Counted from the stretch's first letter, positions 18,864-28,721 are shown. The stretch is DNA of 64,000 nucleotides from Bacteroidales bacterium (GCA_016926235.1 JAFGOZ010000390.1:101602-165601); one strand, 5' to 3'. Numbers and translations are program-made. Notes: generated from the sequence alone by a model not told the origin.

Positions 18864-21800
18864 TTAAACTATTTTTTTTCTTCCTTCTATTTGCAAAGAT
18901 AATAATCAAAATAACAAGAAGTGCTAAAACTCCCAATGAATATTTCAATATAGCTCTGTTGCCCCCGGGCTGATCGGCATGGGCTGATGGATCAAGTAAG
19001 TATTTAAGAACGTCCAGAAATAAACGCATTACATCTTGTTCTGTAAATTTATTATCTGCGGCAGCCTCCAATAAATAATGGAACAAGTCTGTTATACTAT
19101 GAATGTTTTCCTTATCCAGGTCTATTTCTTTAATAAACTTCTTGAGATCTTTGTTAGCATATTTGACCAAAAGATCAATGAAGCTCTGTAAATCATCATC
19201 CGGTAAGGCTTTTATAAGTAAATCGATAAGGTCTTTAAAGCTATAGGCATTACTTTTTGCTTTTTCTTCAAGAAAATCGATCAATTCAGATATACTTGTA
19301 ATTTGGTCGGCTCTTAGGTTGATAGTTTTCAGAAATGCCTTAAGTTCATCATCGGAGAGCAAAATAAGTATGTTGAGGAAATCTTCGGTTGAAATATTGT
19401 CATAGTATTTCATCATCAAATCCACTACATCTTTTTCAGTGTAATTTCCTTCTATGGCCTTGTTTTTCAGGTCTATCATTAAGCTTGCTGCAGAGGTTAT
19501 TTTATTTTCCTCGAGGCTGTATTTTTCCAGCATTTTTTTAAGGTTCCCTTCAGCAAGCTGTGCAATTGTTGCAAGGTAATTATCAAGTTGGCCTTTATAT
19601 GAGATAGTAGTAAGTATGGCCATTAGTTCTTTGGAGGTATAGTTTCTTATGGGTGCTTGTTCTTTTAAATGTTCAATTAGGGCAGATGAGGAATGTATGT
19701 TTTGTAATTCAAGGTCTAATTGATCTGCATATCCTTTTAAATTGCCAATAGAAAGGGCTTTTATTAAGGAAAGTAATTCATGTACATCCTGATCTGTTTC
19801 CAGGGCAACTTCGAGTAATAGTTCTATGAGATCTTTCTCACTAATATTTCCCATTTCAATTAATTGGGCAAGTTCATGAGCCAAATCTTCAGTTGTAGAA
19901 ATATTCTTATCTTTTATGGGTATCAAAACCTGTGCTATTGAATCTGATGCATTAGCTATTAACTTATTAATCAGTGATTCAGTATCATTCAGATTCATAT
20001 TTGCCAGATCAAGGATTAATTTATATACATCCTCTTTGGTATAGGCATGGCTTATGCTTTCATTTGATACATATTCAATGAGCTGATAGGGCGTTTTTAA
20101 ATCCATTGCCACGAGATCGACCTTCATGAGGACAGATTTGAGTTCTCCATCAGCAAGTATTATGAGTTTTTTAAGGAATTCCTGTAATTCTCTTAGCTCA
20201 TTTAGTTTACGAACCAGGTCTTTTACATCATCCTCTGTATAGTTGTTAAACTTGGCCTGTTCAATAAGATATTCGATAAGTTCATCAATTGTTCTGATAT
20301 CGGAATTTTCTAGATCTAAGTCCTTTAATACTTGTTTTAGATCCCCTTCAGCCAATTGAAATAATTGATTATAGAAATCCATTAAATTGCTATCGAGAGG
20401 AATTATTTCCTTTCCATCTTTAGGAGTATAATCCACAGTCACTTTTTCAATACTAATGTTATTATTGATATCGATTAGCTTAAATACCAATATATTTCGT
20501 CCAGGAAGGGGTTTGAAAGGATAGTTAAAACGCTCTTGTGGGTTATTAAATTCTTCTGTGTTCGAAAGTTTGTTGCTATTATATGATTCTACAATTAGTT
20601 TTACGCCGTCTTCAAGCTGTAGTTTTATAATAAGTTCATCATCATCGGATACCTGGTAGTATTTTTTGTTAATCTTGATATTTTGTACCGTATCCCGCAA
20701 TAATGCAGTAACGTCTGGTTTTTTGGTTATAGGTATAAGTTCTGTTGAAATTTCCTGGTTTTGATTTTTCTTGGATATAACCAGGTCTTGTTCCAGACTT
20801 TCATATCCGGGATCGTCTATAATAATCTTATAATTACCCGCAGGAACTAGTAGTTTAAAATTTCCATCTTCATCGGTATAGGCTATATATGTTGTATCTT
20901 TTTTACTTTTATCGAGTAAAATTACTTTAAAGGATTTCGTAGGTTTAGCAAGATCTTTTATGCTTAGTAGTCCTTTCACTTCATATTTTCTTGGGTGCTG
21001 GTCGCTAAATATTTCCAGACGGTAAATATCATGTCTTCCAAAATTGTTTGGCCTGTAAAATGAATAATATGCGTACATGCCGTTTTGTACAGGTTGAAAA
21101 AACATATCATCATCCGTGGTATTAATAGGATAACCGAGATTTACAGGTACTGACCACCGGCCTTCACCCAACTTGGATGAGTAAAATATGTCATACCCTC
21201 CCATACTGTAATGTCCATATGAAGAAAAGTATAGCGTATTGTCCTCTGTAATAAACGGAGTGTCATCGTTATATTTTGTGTTGATTGTTGATCCCAGGTT
21301 TTCGGCAGGACCCCATTCTCCATTAGGTTGCCTTTTTGATTGATAAATATCAAGGCCGCCATAACCTCCTTTGCGGTTACTTGAGAAGTAAAGGGTGTTC
21401 CCATCCTGCGATAGGCTGGCATGTGATTCCCAATATTTAGTGTTTATGTTTTCATTTAGTTTTTTAATAGGAGACCATACACCATCAACTTTTTTACTAA
21501 CATATAGGTTGCCAATAAAATTATCGCTTCTGTAAAGGTACATCTCATTCCCGTCATAAGACAGGCATGTAGTGTATACATCTCCATCAACGCCAAATTC
21601 AGGGATCAGGTTACGAGGATAAGACCATTCACCATCAACTTTTTCAGAATAAAATACAGCATCATAGAATTGCAACTCTGAGACATAAGCAATGGCCGAT
21701 TCGTTTCCCGAAACAACAGGCCTTACGTCTGCAAACCTTGAATTTATTCGGTCACCAAGGTTTTCAAAGTTATAATCGATAGGCCTTTTCTCGAGTTTGA

Positions 21801-22275
21801 TTGCATTTTCGGTAGCTTGTATTTGTTCATCAACAAGTTCGGAGTTATATACATTTTCATCCAATAATTTCTTAAAGGTCTTGTATGTTTCAATTGCTTT
21901 TTCAAGCTGATTATTGATCCTATAAGCATTGGCCAGATAATAATAAGCCTCAAGCGGAGCTTTTGTTTCTTTAAAAGATCCTTCTTTATAATCAGAAGTA
22001 ATATTTTGAACTGCTTTCTCAAGATGTTCTATTGAATTACTTTTCCGGTAACTTATATTTAAATAACAAATTCCAGTTCTATAATGAAAATTGTAATTGT
22101 CAGGGAATTCTGTAACCAATTTCGTATATAATGGCAGGGCTTCTCTGTATTCCTCAAAGAGAAAATACGATTCGGCTTCAAGAAACATGTCTTTATAATT
22201 AACTTCTTCTTGTCCTTTAGCGCTATAAGGAAGAAGATATAAACAAACAATGAAAATATGAATACGTCTTAACAT
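18853..22275 (-). CDS. TPR-PD40 propeller protein with seven helical repeats and C-terminal membrane anchor
   Basis: This is a 1140-residue exported protein. In order: signal peptide (1-21); TPR-like helices (~24-160; FRTGICYLN-type motif); a PD40 propeller (~180-430) with repeated SxDGNxLYFSSNRKGGYGGLDIY motifs; a carboxypeptidase-regulatory-like sandwich (~427-505); an Ig-like linker (~515-620); seven divergent ~66-residue helical repeats (631-1096); a hydrophobic helix (~1110-1129); and a basic tail (NRRKKK). It is a paralogue of the proteins at 28722, 30803 and 32218 but lacks an OmpA or SPOR end. The C-terminal helix with a basic end would tether it with the propeller outside the cytoplasm. 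It is the first gene of a pair with the 153-aa protein. Confidence 0.88.
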   Translation of the reverse strand: MLRRIHIFIVCLYLLPYSAKGQEEVNYKDMFLEAESYFLFEEYREALPLYTKLVTEFPDNYNFHYRTGICYLNISYRKSNSIEHLEKAVQNITSDYKEGSFKETKAPLEAYYYLANAYRINNQLEKAIETYKTFKKLLDENVYNSELVDEQIQATENAIKLEKRPIDYNFENLGDRINSRFADVRPVVSGNESAIAYVSELQFYDAVFYSEKVDGEWSYPRNLIPEFGVDGDVYTTCLSYDGNEMYLYRSDNFIGNLYVSKKVDGVWSPIKKLNENINTKYWESHASLSQDGNTLYFSSNRKGGYGGLDIYQSKRQPNGEWGPAENLGSTINTKYNDDTPFITEDNTLYFSSYGHYSMGGYDIFYSSKLGEGRWSVPVNLGYPINTTDDDMFFQPVQNGMYAYYSFYRPNNFGRHDIYRLEIFSDQHPRKYEVKGLLSIKDLAKPTKSFKVILLDKSKKDTTYIAYTDEDGNFKLLVPAGNYKIIIDDPGYESLEQDLVISKKNQNQEISTELIPITKKPDVTALLRDTVQNIKINKKYYQVSDDDELIIKLQLEDGVKLIVESYNSNKLSNTEEFNNPQERFNYPFKPLPGRNILVFKLIDINNNISIEKVTVDYTPKDGKEIIPLDSNLMDFYNQLFQLAEGDLKQVLKDLDLENSDIRTIDELIEYLIEQAKFNNYTEDDVKDLVRKLNELRELQEFLKKLIILADGELKSVLMKVDLVAMDLKTPYQLIEYVSNESISHAYTKEDVYKLILDLANMNLNDTESLINKLIANASDSIAQVLIPIKDKNISTTEDLAHELAQLIEMGNISEKDLIELLLEVALETDQDVHELLSLIKALSIGNLKGYADQLDLELQNIHSSSALIEHLKEQAPIRNYTSKELMAILTTISYKGQLDNYLATIAQLAEGNLKKMLEKYSLEENKITSAASLMIDLKNKAIEGNYTEKDVVDLMMKYYDNISTEDFLNILILLSDDELKAFLKTINLRADQITSISELIDFLEEKAKSNAYSFKDLIDLLIKALPDDDLQSFIDLLVKYANKDLKKFIKEIDLDKENIHSITDLFHYLLEAAADNKFTEQDVMRLFLDVLKYLLDPSAHADQPGGNRAILKYSLGVLALLVILIIIFANRRKKKNSLNEE
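18988..20385 (-). repeat. Seven-copy ~66-residue protein repeat (within 1140-aa gene)
   Basis: Residues 631-697, 698-765, 766-830, 831-896, 897-963, 964-1028 and 1029-1096 align as one unit. The unit has a hydrophobic helix, the motif L(A/S)xGxLKxxL, a short D-L/I-xxxxI turn, T/S-xxxLIxxL, then NxYTEKDVxDLL. The Tyr-Thr/Ser plus Glu-Lys-Asp block is the best-conserved landmark. Nucleotide identity between units is low, so this is an old protein repeat and not a recent DNA duplication. I do not recognise the family. Confidence 0.85.
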
Positions 22276-22299
22276 TAACCCCCTTTTTACTAAATTTTA

Positions 22300-22307
22300 C
22301 AAATATA
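22300..22307 (-). promoter_or_regulatory. Candidate -7 promoter box for the 1140-aa propeller gene
   Basis: The minus strand reads TATATTTG here, an exact TAnnTTTG match, 25 bp before the start codon. The -33 position does not contain a clean TTTG. The same octamer precedes the paralogues starting at 30803 and 32218. Confidence 0.45.
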
Positions 22308-22452
22308 TCAAATTATACGAAACATATAAATTAATAGCTTAGTTTCTAATAAATTAATAGCTTATATTTTGATATAATGTACTTTTTTCTTTATTAAATT
22401 ATCGTTTTTTTTTATTAACAATTTTAAAATGTCAACAAAGATATACTTCTTA

Positions 22453-24417
22453 TTAGGATTTTCGACCAAGATTTCTAAAATTTTTAATAATTATCTCAAA
22501 ATCACTATTAATAGTATAATTCTTGGCATAGTTAATATTTGCTCTGTCAATTATTTCTTTTTGGTCAACAGTACGACTAAATATATCAAGAGGTGTTAGT
22601 ATTCCCTTTCTGATTTTAGGTAGATTTGCCGGTTGGTTTGAGTTTGTTATTAAAAAACCAACCCATGTATAATATCCAAGTAAAACTTTAAGAGAATTTG
22701 AAATTAATCCCAAAGGTCTTTTCATAAAAAACATTAATATCGGCGATAGTAAGAGTAACAATATGGCTAGAATGATATCAAGCAAACGTTTGCTCCTTTT
22801 TTTTATGGGTTTTGTTATTGCATCAAAGTTTATTATATATAATTCTCCAGCTGTATGTATGGAACTACTGCCGATTATGGAAATACTTTCGGGAGGTGCA
22901 ATTTTATATTCTATATTGGTTTGTGATAGTTGTAACATGTTCCGGATTATTTCCTGGGCCGGAATATCTTTAGCACAAAATACCAGTTCATCCACTTTGT
23001 GTATTTGTATTATTTCATTTAATTGTGCAATATGTCCTAAGTAGTCGCCGTGTGTGTCTAGTTTGTTAATGCTTACAAATCCAAGTACTTCATGTTTTAT
23101 TTGTGTTTGGCGGATCAGGTCAAGTACTCTTTTTGCTTCGGCAGATTCTCCAATAATTACTATTTTTTTCTTTTTACTACCTTCAATTTCAAACGATTTC
23201 AAACCTGATACATGAAAAAATATGCGTACTGCGGGAAGAATTAATATTACCCAACAAGATCCTAAGATGGTTATTGCTCTTGAATAACGAAGTGTTTCGG
23301 GTAACAAGGCGTAAATGACAAGAGCCAGGACCGTTCCGGCTAAACTTCCTTTTAAAGTATTTGTTAGTTTTAAGGGTTTTTCATATCCGCCTGCAATGTA
23401 AAGTGATGTAAGCCAGACAAATAAATAAATTGGGACAATGATATATACAAATTGCATTGGATATGCTGATGAAATCTCATACTTATACTTGGCATATAAA
23501 GGGATAAGCAAAAGGAACCCTGAATACATTGCTATGATATCTATTAGAGGCAAGAATGAATTGTGAAGAAACCTCTTTAATATGGATAATGACGCTCTGA
23601 AATAGATGGCCATATTTATCAGGAAGGAGAAAGTTTTTGCATTTTTTTTAGAGAAATGCTTTCGGGCAAATATGATCATTGCATTATAAAAGACGAATAC
23701 GTAGTTAACAGAACTTTTTTTTGTGCTTTCTCCCTTATAATGTATGATCGTTGTTTTCGGGAAGTAATAATTGGAATATCCTGCCTTTATTATTCTGTAT
23801 GACAGGTCAATGTCTTCACCATACATAAAAAAGTCTTCGTCAAGAAGTCCTGATTTGTCAAGCGCTTCCCTACGTATAAACATAAAAGCGCCAGATAACA
23901 CATCCACTTTGTGTGTTTCATCTTTGTCAAGAAATCCCAAATGGTAGCGACCAAATACCTTTGATTTTGGAAAAAGTTTTGAGAGGCCAAAAATTTTACT
24001 AAAAGCTACAAAAGGGGTTGGTAATGAGCGCTTTGATTCTGGCAGAAAATTTCCTTTACCATCAATCATTTTAACACCTATTGATCCGGCATCAGGATGA
24101 GTTTCCATGAATTGGATGCATTTGATAAAAGTGTCTTCTTCAACCACTGTATCCGGATTAAGCAGAAGTACATATTTTCCGGTCGCTTGTTTTATTGCCT
24201 GGTTATTCGCTTTAGAAAAGCCCTGGTTATTTTCGTTTTCAATTAATACTACTTCCGGGAATTTTTGCCTGATAAGGGAACAAGAACCGTCAACAGAGTT
24301 ATTGTCAACAACAAAAACTTCATGGTCAATAGATTTCGCAGCCTGCTGAACAGAGTGCAAACATTGTTCAATAAAATGTTTTACATTATAGTTAACTATG
24401 ATGACAGATAACTGCAT
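22453..24417 (-). CDS. GT2 glycosyltransferase fused to a sugar-transferase-like membrane module
   Basis: Residues ~1-230 are a GT-A family 2 glycosyltransferase of the rhamnosyltransferase type: VIIVNYN, VDNNSVDGS, LLLNPDTVV, DVLSGAFMFIRREA and FMYGEDIDLSYR. Four or more membrane helices follow (~275-400), then a Rossmann-like CoA-binding domain (~410-520; VIIGESAEAKRVLDLI), then KRSKRLLDIILAILLLLLSP, the usual membrane re-entrant start of polyprenyl-phosphate sugar transferases. The catalytic core that normally follows is absent. The chain goes straight to YAKNYTINSDFEIIIKNF, which resembles the family's C-terminal end. The GT2 part should therefore be active and the second half may serve as a scaffold or regulator. 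It acts at the cytoplasmic face of the inner membrane in polysaccharide synthesis. No other polysaccharide genes are adjacent. Confidence 0.87.
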   Translation of the reverse strand: MQLSVIIVNYNVKHFIEQCLHSVQQAAKSIDHEVFVVDNNSVDGSCSLIRQKFPEVVLIENENNQGFSKANNQAIKQATGKYVLLLNPDTVVEEDTFIKCIQFMETHPDAGSIGVKMIDGKGNFLPESKRSLPTPFVAFSKIFGLSKLFPKSKVFGRYHLGFLDKDETHKVDVLSGAFMFIRREALDKSGLLDEDFFMYGEDIDLSYRIIKAGYSNYYFPKTTIIHYKGESTKKSSVNYVFVFYNAMIIFARKHFSKKNAKTFSFLINMAIYFRASLSILKRFLHNSFLPLIDIIAMYSGFLLLIPLYAKYKYEISSAYPMQFVYIIVPIYLFVWLTSLYIAGGYEKPLKLTNTLKGSLAGTVLALVIYALLPETLRYSRAITILGSCWVILILPAVRIFFHVSGLKSFEIEGSKKKKIVIIGESAEAKRVLDLIRQTQIKHEVLGFVSINKLDTHGDYLGHIAQLNEIIQIHKVDELVFCAKDIPAQEIIRNMLQLSQTNIEYKIAPPESISIIGSSSIHTAGELYIINFDAITKPIKKRSKRLLDIILAILLLLLSPILMFFMKRPLGLISNSLKVLLGYYTWVGFLITNSNQPANLPKIRKGILTPLDIFSRTVDQKEIIDRANINYAKNYTINSDFEIIIKNFRNLGRKS

Positions 24418-24509
24418 GGATTTTTATATTCTTTAATGAAAGAATGGCTCAAAAATATAAATTATTGTGGTGAATTAGAAGGAAGTTTTTGTTTTCGTTC
24501 ATCAGGTAA

Positions 24510-25439
24510 TTATTCTGAACAATAAAGAATAATCATTTTGCAAGCATTTTTATAATCCAATTTACATGATTTATTAAAGTATTGGCATGCATCTCTTATT
24601 CTCTCAGATTTGTAATAGGCCATTCCTAAGTTGTAGAAAATTACCGGATTATTTTGATCCATTTCAATAGATTTTAAAAAATCTGCAATTGCATCATCAT
24701 ATTCTTCCATTTCATAGTAAGCTCTCCCCCTGCTATGATAAGCGCTGCTGTTGTAAGGATTTATTTGTATTGCATTGTTAAAATCTTCAATTGCATCATC
24801 ATATTTTGTTAAAATAAACTTGGAACCACCGCGGTTCAGATAGATGTCAAATGTGCGTTTTGTAGGATTAAGTCCCAGAGCCCTGTCAAAGTCATCAATG
24901 GCCTTTTCGTATTTGCCTTTATAGTTGTTTACCAGACCTCTTATATAATAATAACCATCACTGGAAGGATCTCTTGCTATTGCTTCATCAGCCATGTTCG
25001 AGGCTTGTTTAAGATCATCGGTAAGAAGCAGGACGTTTATTTTTCCTATTACTGCGTCTTCATTGGTGCTTTTTATGATTAATGCTTTATTGAAGTTCTC
25101 CATTGCATTAGTATAATCTCGTTTTCGAAGATATATATTGCCCTTCATGGCATAAGCATCATCTGAGCTGTTATTTATACTTATGGCTTTATCAATATCC
25201 GCAAAGGCATTATCATACTTTTCCAGCAGGCTGTTAACATATGCCCTGCCAATATATGCAGGTGTAAAACTTGCATCCTGGCTGAGAATTTTGTTGAATT
25301 CATTTAAAGACCCATAGAGGTCATACTTTGCAGCTTTATCGTATGCGGTTTTTAAAAGAGTTTCAAATCGGGAATTGTCTTGAGCTGAAGTCCAGCAAAA
25401 AACATTAATTATTATTATAAACAGTAGCCCTCGTTTCAT
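24510..25439 (-). CDS. Secreted TPR-repeat protein
   Basis: After a signal peptide (~1-19), the 309-residue chain is nearly all tetratricopeptide repeats, about seven units with the pattern A-Y-x-x-R-G-x-x-Y-x-x-x-x-Y-D-x-A-I-x-D-F-x-x-A-I. Clear examples are GSKFILTKYDDAIEDFNNAI and RAYYEMEEYDDAIADFLKSI. TPR arrays mediate protein-protein contacts, so the protein is probably a periplasmic scaffold. Two pairs of Cys near the C-terminus (CQYFNKSC, CKMIILYC) could form disulphides, and the last unit is Sel1-like. The partner is unknown. It sits between the GT2 fusion and a coiled-coil protein on the same strand, with gaps of more than 90 bp. Confidence 0.88.
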   Translation of the reverse strand: MKRGLLFIIIINVFCWTSAQDNSRFETLLKTAYDKAAKYDLYGSLNEFNKILSQDASFTPAYIGRAYVNSLLEKYDNAFADIDKAISINNSSDDAYAMKGNIYLRKRDYTNAMENFNKALIIKSTNEDAVIGKINVLLLTDDLKQASNMADEAIARDPSSDGYYYIRGLVNNYKGKYEKAIDDFDRALGLNPTKRTFDIYLNRGGSKFILTKYDDAIEDFNNAIQINPYNSSAYHSRGRAYYEMEEYDDAIADFLKSIEMDQNNPVIFYNLGMAYYKSERIRDACQYFNKSCKLDYKNACKMIILYCSE

Positions 25440-25561
25440 GCATTTATTTTTCGCATCCTAAGATAGTACATCTAATAATATATATTTTCGAAGGATTATA
25501 TATTTTATCAACGATTTCTATTTGCTTTGGTTATTAAGGATTTTTTTAGTCTATGTTTGGA

Positions 25562-26155
25562 TTATTCAATTGCTCCTTCGGCTTCCATTAATTTTTCCTG
25601 GGCTTCTTTTAGCCTTTCTTCAGCGTCTTTTAAACGATCTTTGGCATCTCCCAGCTTGCCTCTCCCTTTCTCAAATGCTTTTGACCCTGCTCCAACCTTT
25701 TTATCGGCTTCCTTCATTTTATCCTGAAGGGCTTTGGCATTTTCTTTATAAACCTTATCAACGGTTTTAAGTTCGGCTTCATATTGTTTGCGCTCGTCAT
25801 CGTCTATAGCTTTTTTTGCTTTTTTCTTGGTTGCTTTATACTCTTTTGTATAGTTTTTATAAATAGTCTTTTCTTCTTTACGTGCAGATTCCAGTTCACT
25901 GTATCCCTCTATCATCAATTGATCTCCTGCTTTCATAAGACTGTCAGCATACTGGATTTGAATATTTGCCTCGTCGACTTTCTCATTGGCAATTTTTACT
26001 TTTTCTTTGTATTGCTTAATTTTTTCCTGTCTTTTTTGTTCAGCCAACTCTTCTTTGGTTTGAGAAAAAATGGAGCTGCTCCCTGTAATCAACAGAATAC
26101 TAATAATTATAGATATGCTGATTCTTTTTTGTGATAGATGCAATTTGTACCTCAT
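25562..26155 (-). CDS. Secreted coiled-coil protein
   Basis: This 197-residue protein has a signal peptide (hydrophobic ~13-30, SSIFSQ end) and a mature part that is almost wholly charged heptad coiled coil (EKVKIANEKVDEANIQIQ; DRLKDAEERLKEAQEKL). Composition is dominated by Lys, Glu and Ala. I recognise no catalytic domain. Such proteins can be periplasmic spacers or scaffolds. It lies 84 bp after recR and could be read from the same transcript, though a separate promoter is equally possible. Function unknown. Confidence 0.75.
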   Translation of the reverse strand: MRYKLHLSQKRISISIIISILLITGSSSIFSQTKEELAEQKRQEKIKQYKEKVKIANEKVDEANIQIQYADSLMKAGDQLMIEGYSELESARKEEKTIYKNYTKEYKATKKKAKKAIDDDERKQYEAELKTVDKVYKENAKALQDKMKEADKKVGAGSKAFEKGRGKLGDAKDRLKDAEERLKEAQEKLMEAEGAIE

Positions 26156-26239
26156 AGCTTTAGTTCTAGTGATTAGTATTACTGTAAATATACAAAATCT
26201 ATAGATAAGTCATTATTCCTGCCTTTAAAAAAAGCAATT

Positions 26240-26860
26240 TTACTTTAATTTACCTCCTCCTTCATATGTAATCCTGTTTATGATCGATCGTCCGAGGGTG
26301 ATCTCATCAGTATATTCTAATTCTCCTCCCACAGCCATGCCCCTGGCAATAATGGTAACTTTTACGTCAATATCGGCAAGCTTTTTGAAAATATAAAAGT
26401 TGGTTGTATCGCCTTCCATAGTTGTGCTTAAAGCAAGTATTATTTCATGTGTTTCCACATTTTTTGCCCTTTCAATAAGTTGGGAAATTGTCAGATCATT
26501 TGGTCCTATACCATCCATAGGTGATATAATGCCTCCAAGTACATGATACACACCATTGTATTGCCCGGTATTCTCAATGGCCATGATATCACGTATATTT
26601 TCAACAACACATATCATATGATTATCACGCATATTACTGGAACATATACTACAGATTTCCTGGTCAGAAATATTCTGACATACTTTACAGTATTTAATGT
26701 TTTTTTTTAGCTCAATAATTGCGTTTCCAAATGCTTCTACCTCGGCATCATTTTGACGTAACAAATGAAGTACCAATCGCAATGCAGTTTTCCCTCCTAT
26801 GCCTGGTAATTTTGAGAATTCACGTACAGCATTTTCCAAAAGTCTGGAAGATATATTCAT
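26240..26860 (-). CDS. recR: Recombination mediator protein RecR
   Basis: RecR works with RecF/RecO to load RecA on single-stranded gaps. The 206-aa protein shows the helix-hairpin-helix region ([20 protein letters not shown], ~16-35), the C4 zinc finger ([16 protein letters not shown], ~58-73), a Toprim domain beginning [19 protein letters not shown] and the conserved ending [17 protein letters not shown]. Length is as expected. The common partner genes dnaX and ybaB are not adjacent. Start ATG at 26860 matches family N-termini. Confidence 0.96.
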   Translation of the reverse strand: MNISSRLLENAVREFSKLPGIGGKTALRLVLHLLRQNDAEVEAFGNAIIELKKNIKYCKVCQNISDQEICSICSSNMRDNHMICVVENIRDIMAIENTGQYNGVYHVLGGIISPMDGIGPNDLTISQLIERAKNVETHEIILALSTTMEGDTTNFYIFKKLADIDVKVTIIARGMAVGGELEYTDEITLGRSIINRITYEGGGKLK

Positions 26861-27125
26861 CTTTGAAATGTTTTGATGCTAAGTTAATACTAAAATCGTA
26901 GTTAGTGCCAGTCTGTAAAATCCTTTTTTAAAGTGCTTAATAGGAAAATATCAACTGCAAGGATAGCGAAGACAGAAAAATGGGAGTATACTATTTATAA
27001 TCGACCATTTTTCTGGAGAGCATAGCGCGGCAATTAGCGATTTCTTTTAAACACGAGTTATCATAAATTTTATTTGTTGATATCTTTTTCGTATCCTTGC
27101 GAAAGTTTTAAAGACTTTATAGCTA

Positions 27126-28577
27126 ATGTCACCCATTATCATTTCGTTACTTATTGTCACTTATTTTATTGTTTTGTTAGTTGTTGCTTTCTTTACAAGC
27201 AGGACTGCAAATAATGACTCTTTTTTTCTTGGGAACAGAAGATCTCCCTGGTATATTGTAGCATTCGGGATGATAGGGGCGTCTCTTTCTGGTGTTACTT
27301 TTATTTCCGTTCCCGGATGGGTTGGAACCCAGAATATGGCCTATATGCAGATCGTGTTGGGCTATTTCCTGGGTTACTTTTTCATAGCCAATGTTTTAAT
27401 GCCAGTCTATTATAAATTAAAGCTTACTTCAATTTATTCTTACCTGGATTCCCGTTTTGGTATTTTTTCCTATAAGACAGGGGCTGTTTATTTTCTTATA
27501 TCCAGGATAATAGGTGCATCATTCAGGTTGTATCTGGTGGCGAATGTCCTTCAATTGACGATTTTTGATGCCTTAAATGTCCCTTTTATACTTACTGTGG
27601 TTGTAACAATACTTCTAATCTGGCTTTATACCTTCCGGGGAGGTATTAAAACAATCATCTGGACTGACACACTTCAGACTTTATTTATGCTTCTGGCTGT
27701 AATTTTAACTATACTATTTATATCGCGAGAGATGGGCCTGAATTTTAGCTCTTTAATCGAAACAATTAAGGGAAGCGAATATTCAAAAATCTTTTATTTT
27801 GGGTCATGGAGCAATAAATACCATTTTGTAAAGCAATTTATCAGCGGGGCATTCATTACCATTGTAATGACAGGATTGGATCAGGATATGATGCAAAAAA
27901 ACCTGAGTTGTAAAAATATCCACGATGCAAAAAAGAATATGTATTGGTTCAGTATTACTCTTATACCTGTTAACTTGTTATTTTTATCCCTTGGTGTATT
28001 ACTTTATTTATATGCTCAAAGGAATGGTATAACCATACCTGAAAGGACAGATGATTTATACCCGCTAGTTGCTACTGGTGGATACTTGTCGCCCACAATT
28101 GGTATATTATTTATTCTAGGTCTTATTGCGGCAGCATACTCAAGCGCAGACTCAGCGCTTACTGCCCTTACTACATCATTTACTGTGGATATATTAAACA
28201 GCAGGAACGAATCTGAAGATGCTGTCAGAAAAACAAGGATGTGGGTACATGTTTTTATTTCACTATTATTATTGGCGGTGATACTTTGTTTTAGGTTGAT
28301 TAATAATCAGGCAGTTATAAGTGCTTTATTTACTGCTGCCGGGTATACATATGGCCCATTGCTGGGATTGTTTTGTTTTGGACTTTTTACTAAATGGATT
28401 TTAAAGGATAAATTTGTTCCCATTGTTTGTCTGGTTTCCCCGTTTATGACTTTTTTTATTAAGAAATTATCATTAGTATTGTTTCAGTATGAATTTGGAT
28501 TTGAATTACTGGTTGTAAATGGGTTGTTAACATTTCTCGGGCTATTATTGTTAATTAAAAAAGAGCCTGAACATTAG
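27126..28577 (+). CDS. Sodium:solute symporter (SSS family)
   Basis: This 483-residue inner-membrane protein has about 12-13 hydrophobic helices and is a member of the SSF/SSS family that couples Na+ entry to solute uptake. Signature regions include the N-terminal NDSFFLGNRRSPWYIVAFGM, the SGVTFISVPGWV segment (first core helix), the GGIKTIIWTDTLQT motif, and the AAAYSSADSALTALTTSFTVD segment (helix 8, Na+ site region). The substrate cannot be read from sequence, since the family covers sugars, amino acids, vitamins and sialic acid. It is divergent from recR, with a 265-bp intergenic region containing inverted repeats. No catabolic genes are adjacent. Confidence 0.92.
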   Translation: MSPIIISLLIVTYFIVLLVVAFFTSRTANNDSFFLGNRRSPWYIVAFGMIGASLSGVTFISVPGWVGTQNMAYMQIVLGYFLGYFFIANVLMPVYYKLKLTSIYSYLDSRFGIFSYKTGAVYFLISRIIGASFRLYLVANVLQLTIFDALNVPFILTVVVTILLIWLYTFRGGIKTIIWTDTLQTLFMLLAVILTILFISREMGLNFSSLIETIKGSEYSKIFYFGSWSNKYHFVKQFISGAFITIVMTGLDQDMMQKNLSCKNIHDAKKNMYWFSITLIPVNLLFLSLGVLLYLYAQRNGITIPERTDDLYPLVATGGYLSPTIGILFILGLIAAAYSSADSALTALTTSFTVDILNSRNESEDAVRKTRMWVHVFISLLLLAVILCFRLINNQAVISALFTAAGYTYGPLLGLFCFGLFTKWILKDKFVPIVCLVSPFMTFFIKKLSLVLFQYEFGFELLVVNGLLTFLGLLLLIKKEPEH

Positions 28578-28636
28578 GCCTGTATTGTTACCTGAAATAA
28601 ATCGTTTGTAAAAGTGCTATATTTTCTAAATATGCT

Positions 28637-28666
28637 TTTGTAAGTAGGACAAAATTATTAATTTTA
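28637..28666 (+). promoter_or_regulatory. Candidate promoter for the OmpA/PD40 gene
   Basis: TTTG at 28637-28640 is followed after 18 nt by TAATTTTA at 28659-28666, seven of eight matches to the relevant consensus positions (TAnnTTTG). The start codon is 55 bp further on. Confidence 0.4.
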
Positions 28667-28721
28667 CTAGCGGAGTATCTTTAATTGAAATACTGTAACC
28701 CTAAAATCTAAAACCTGACCT

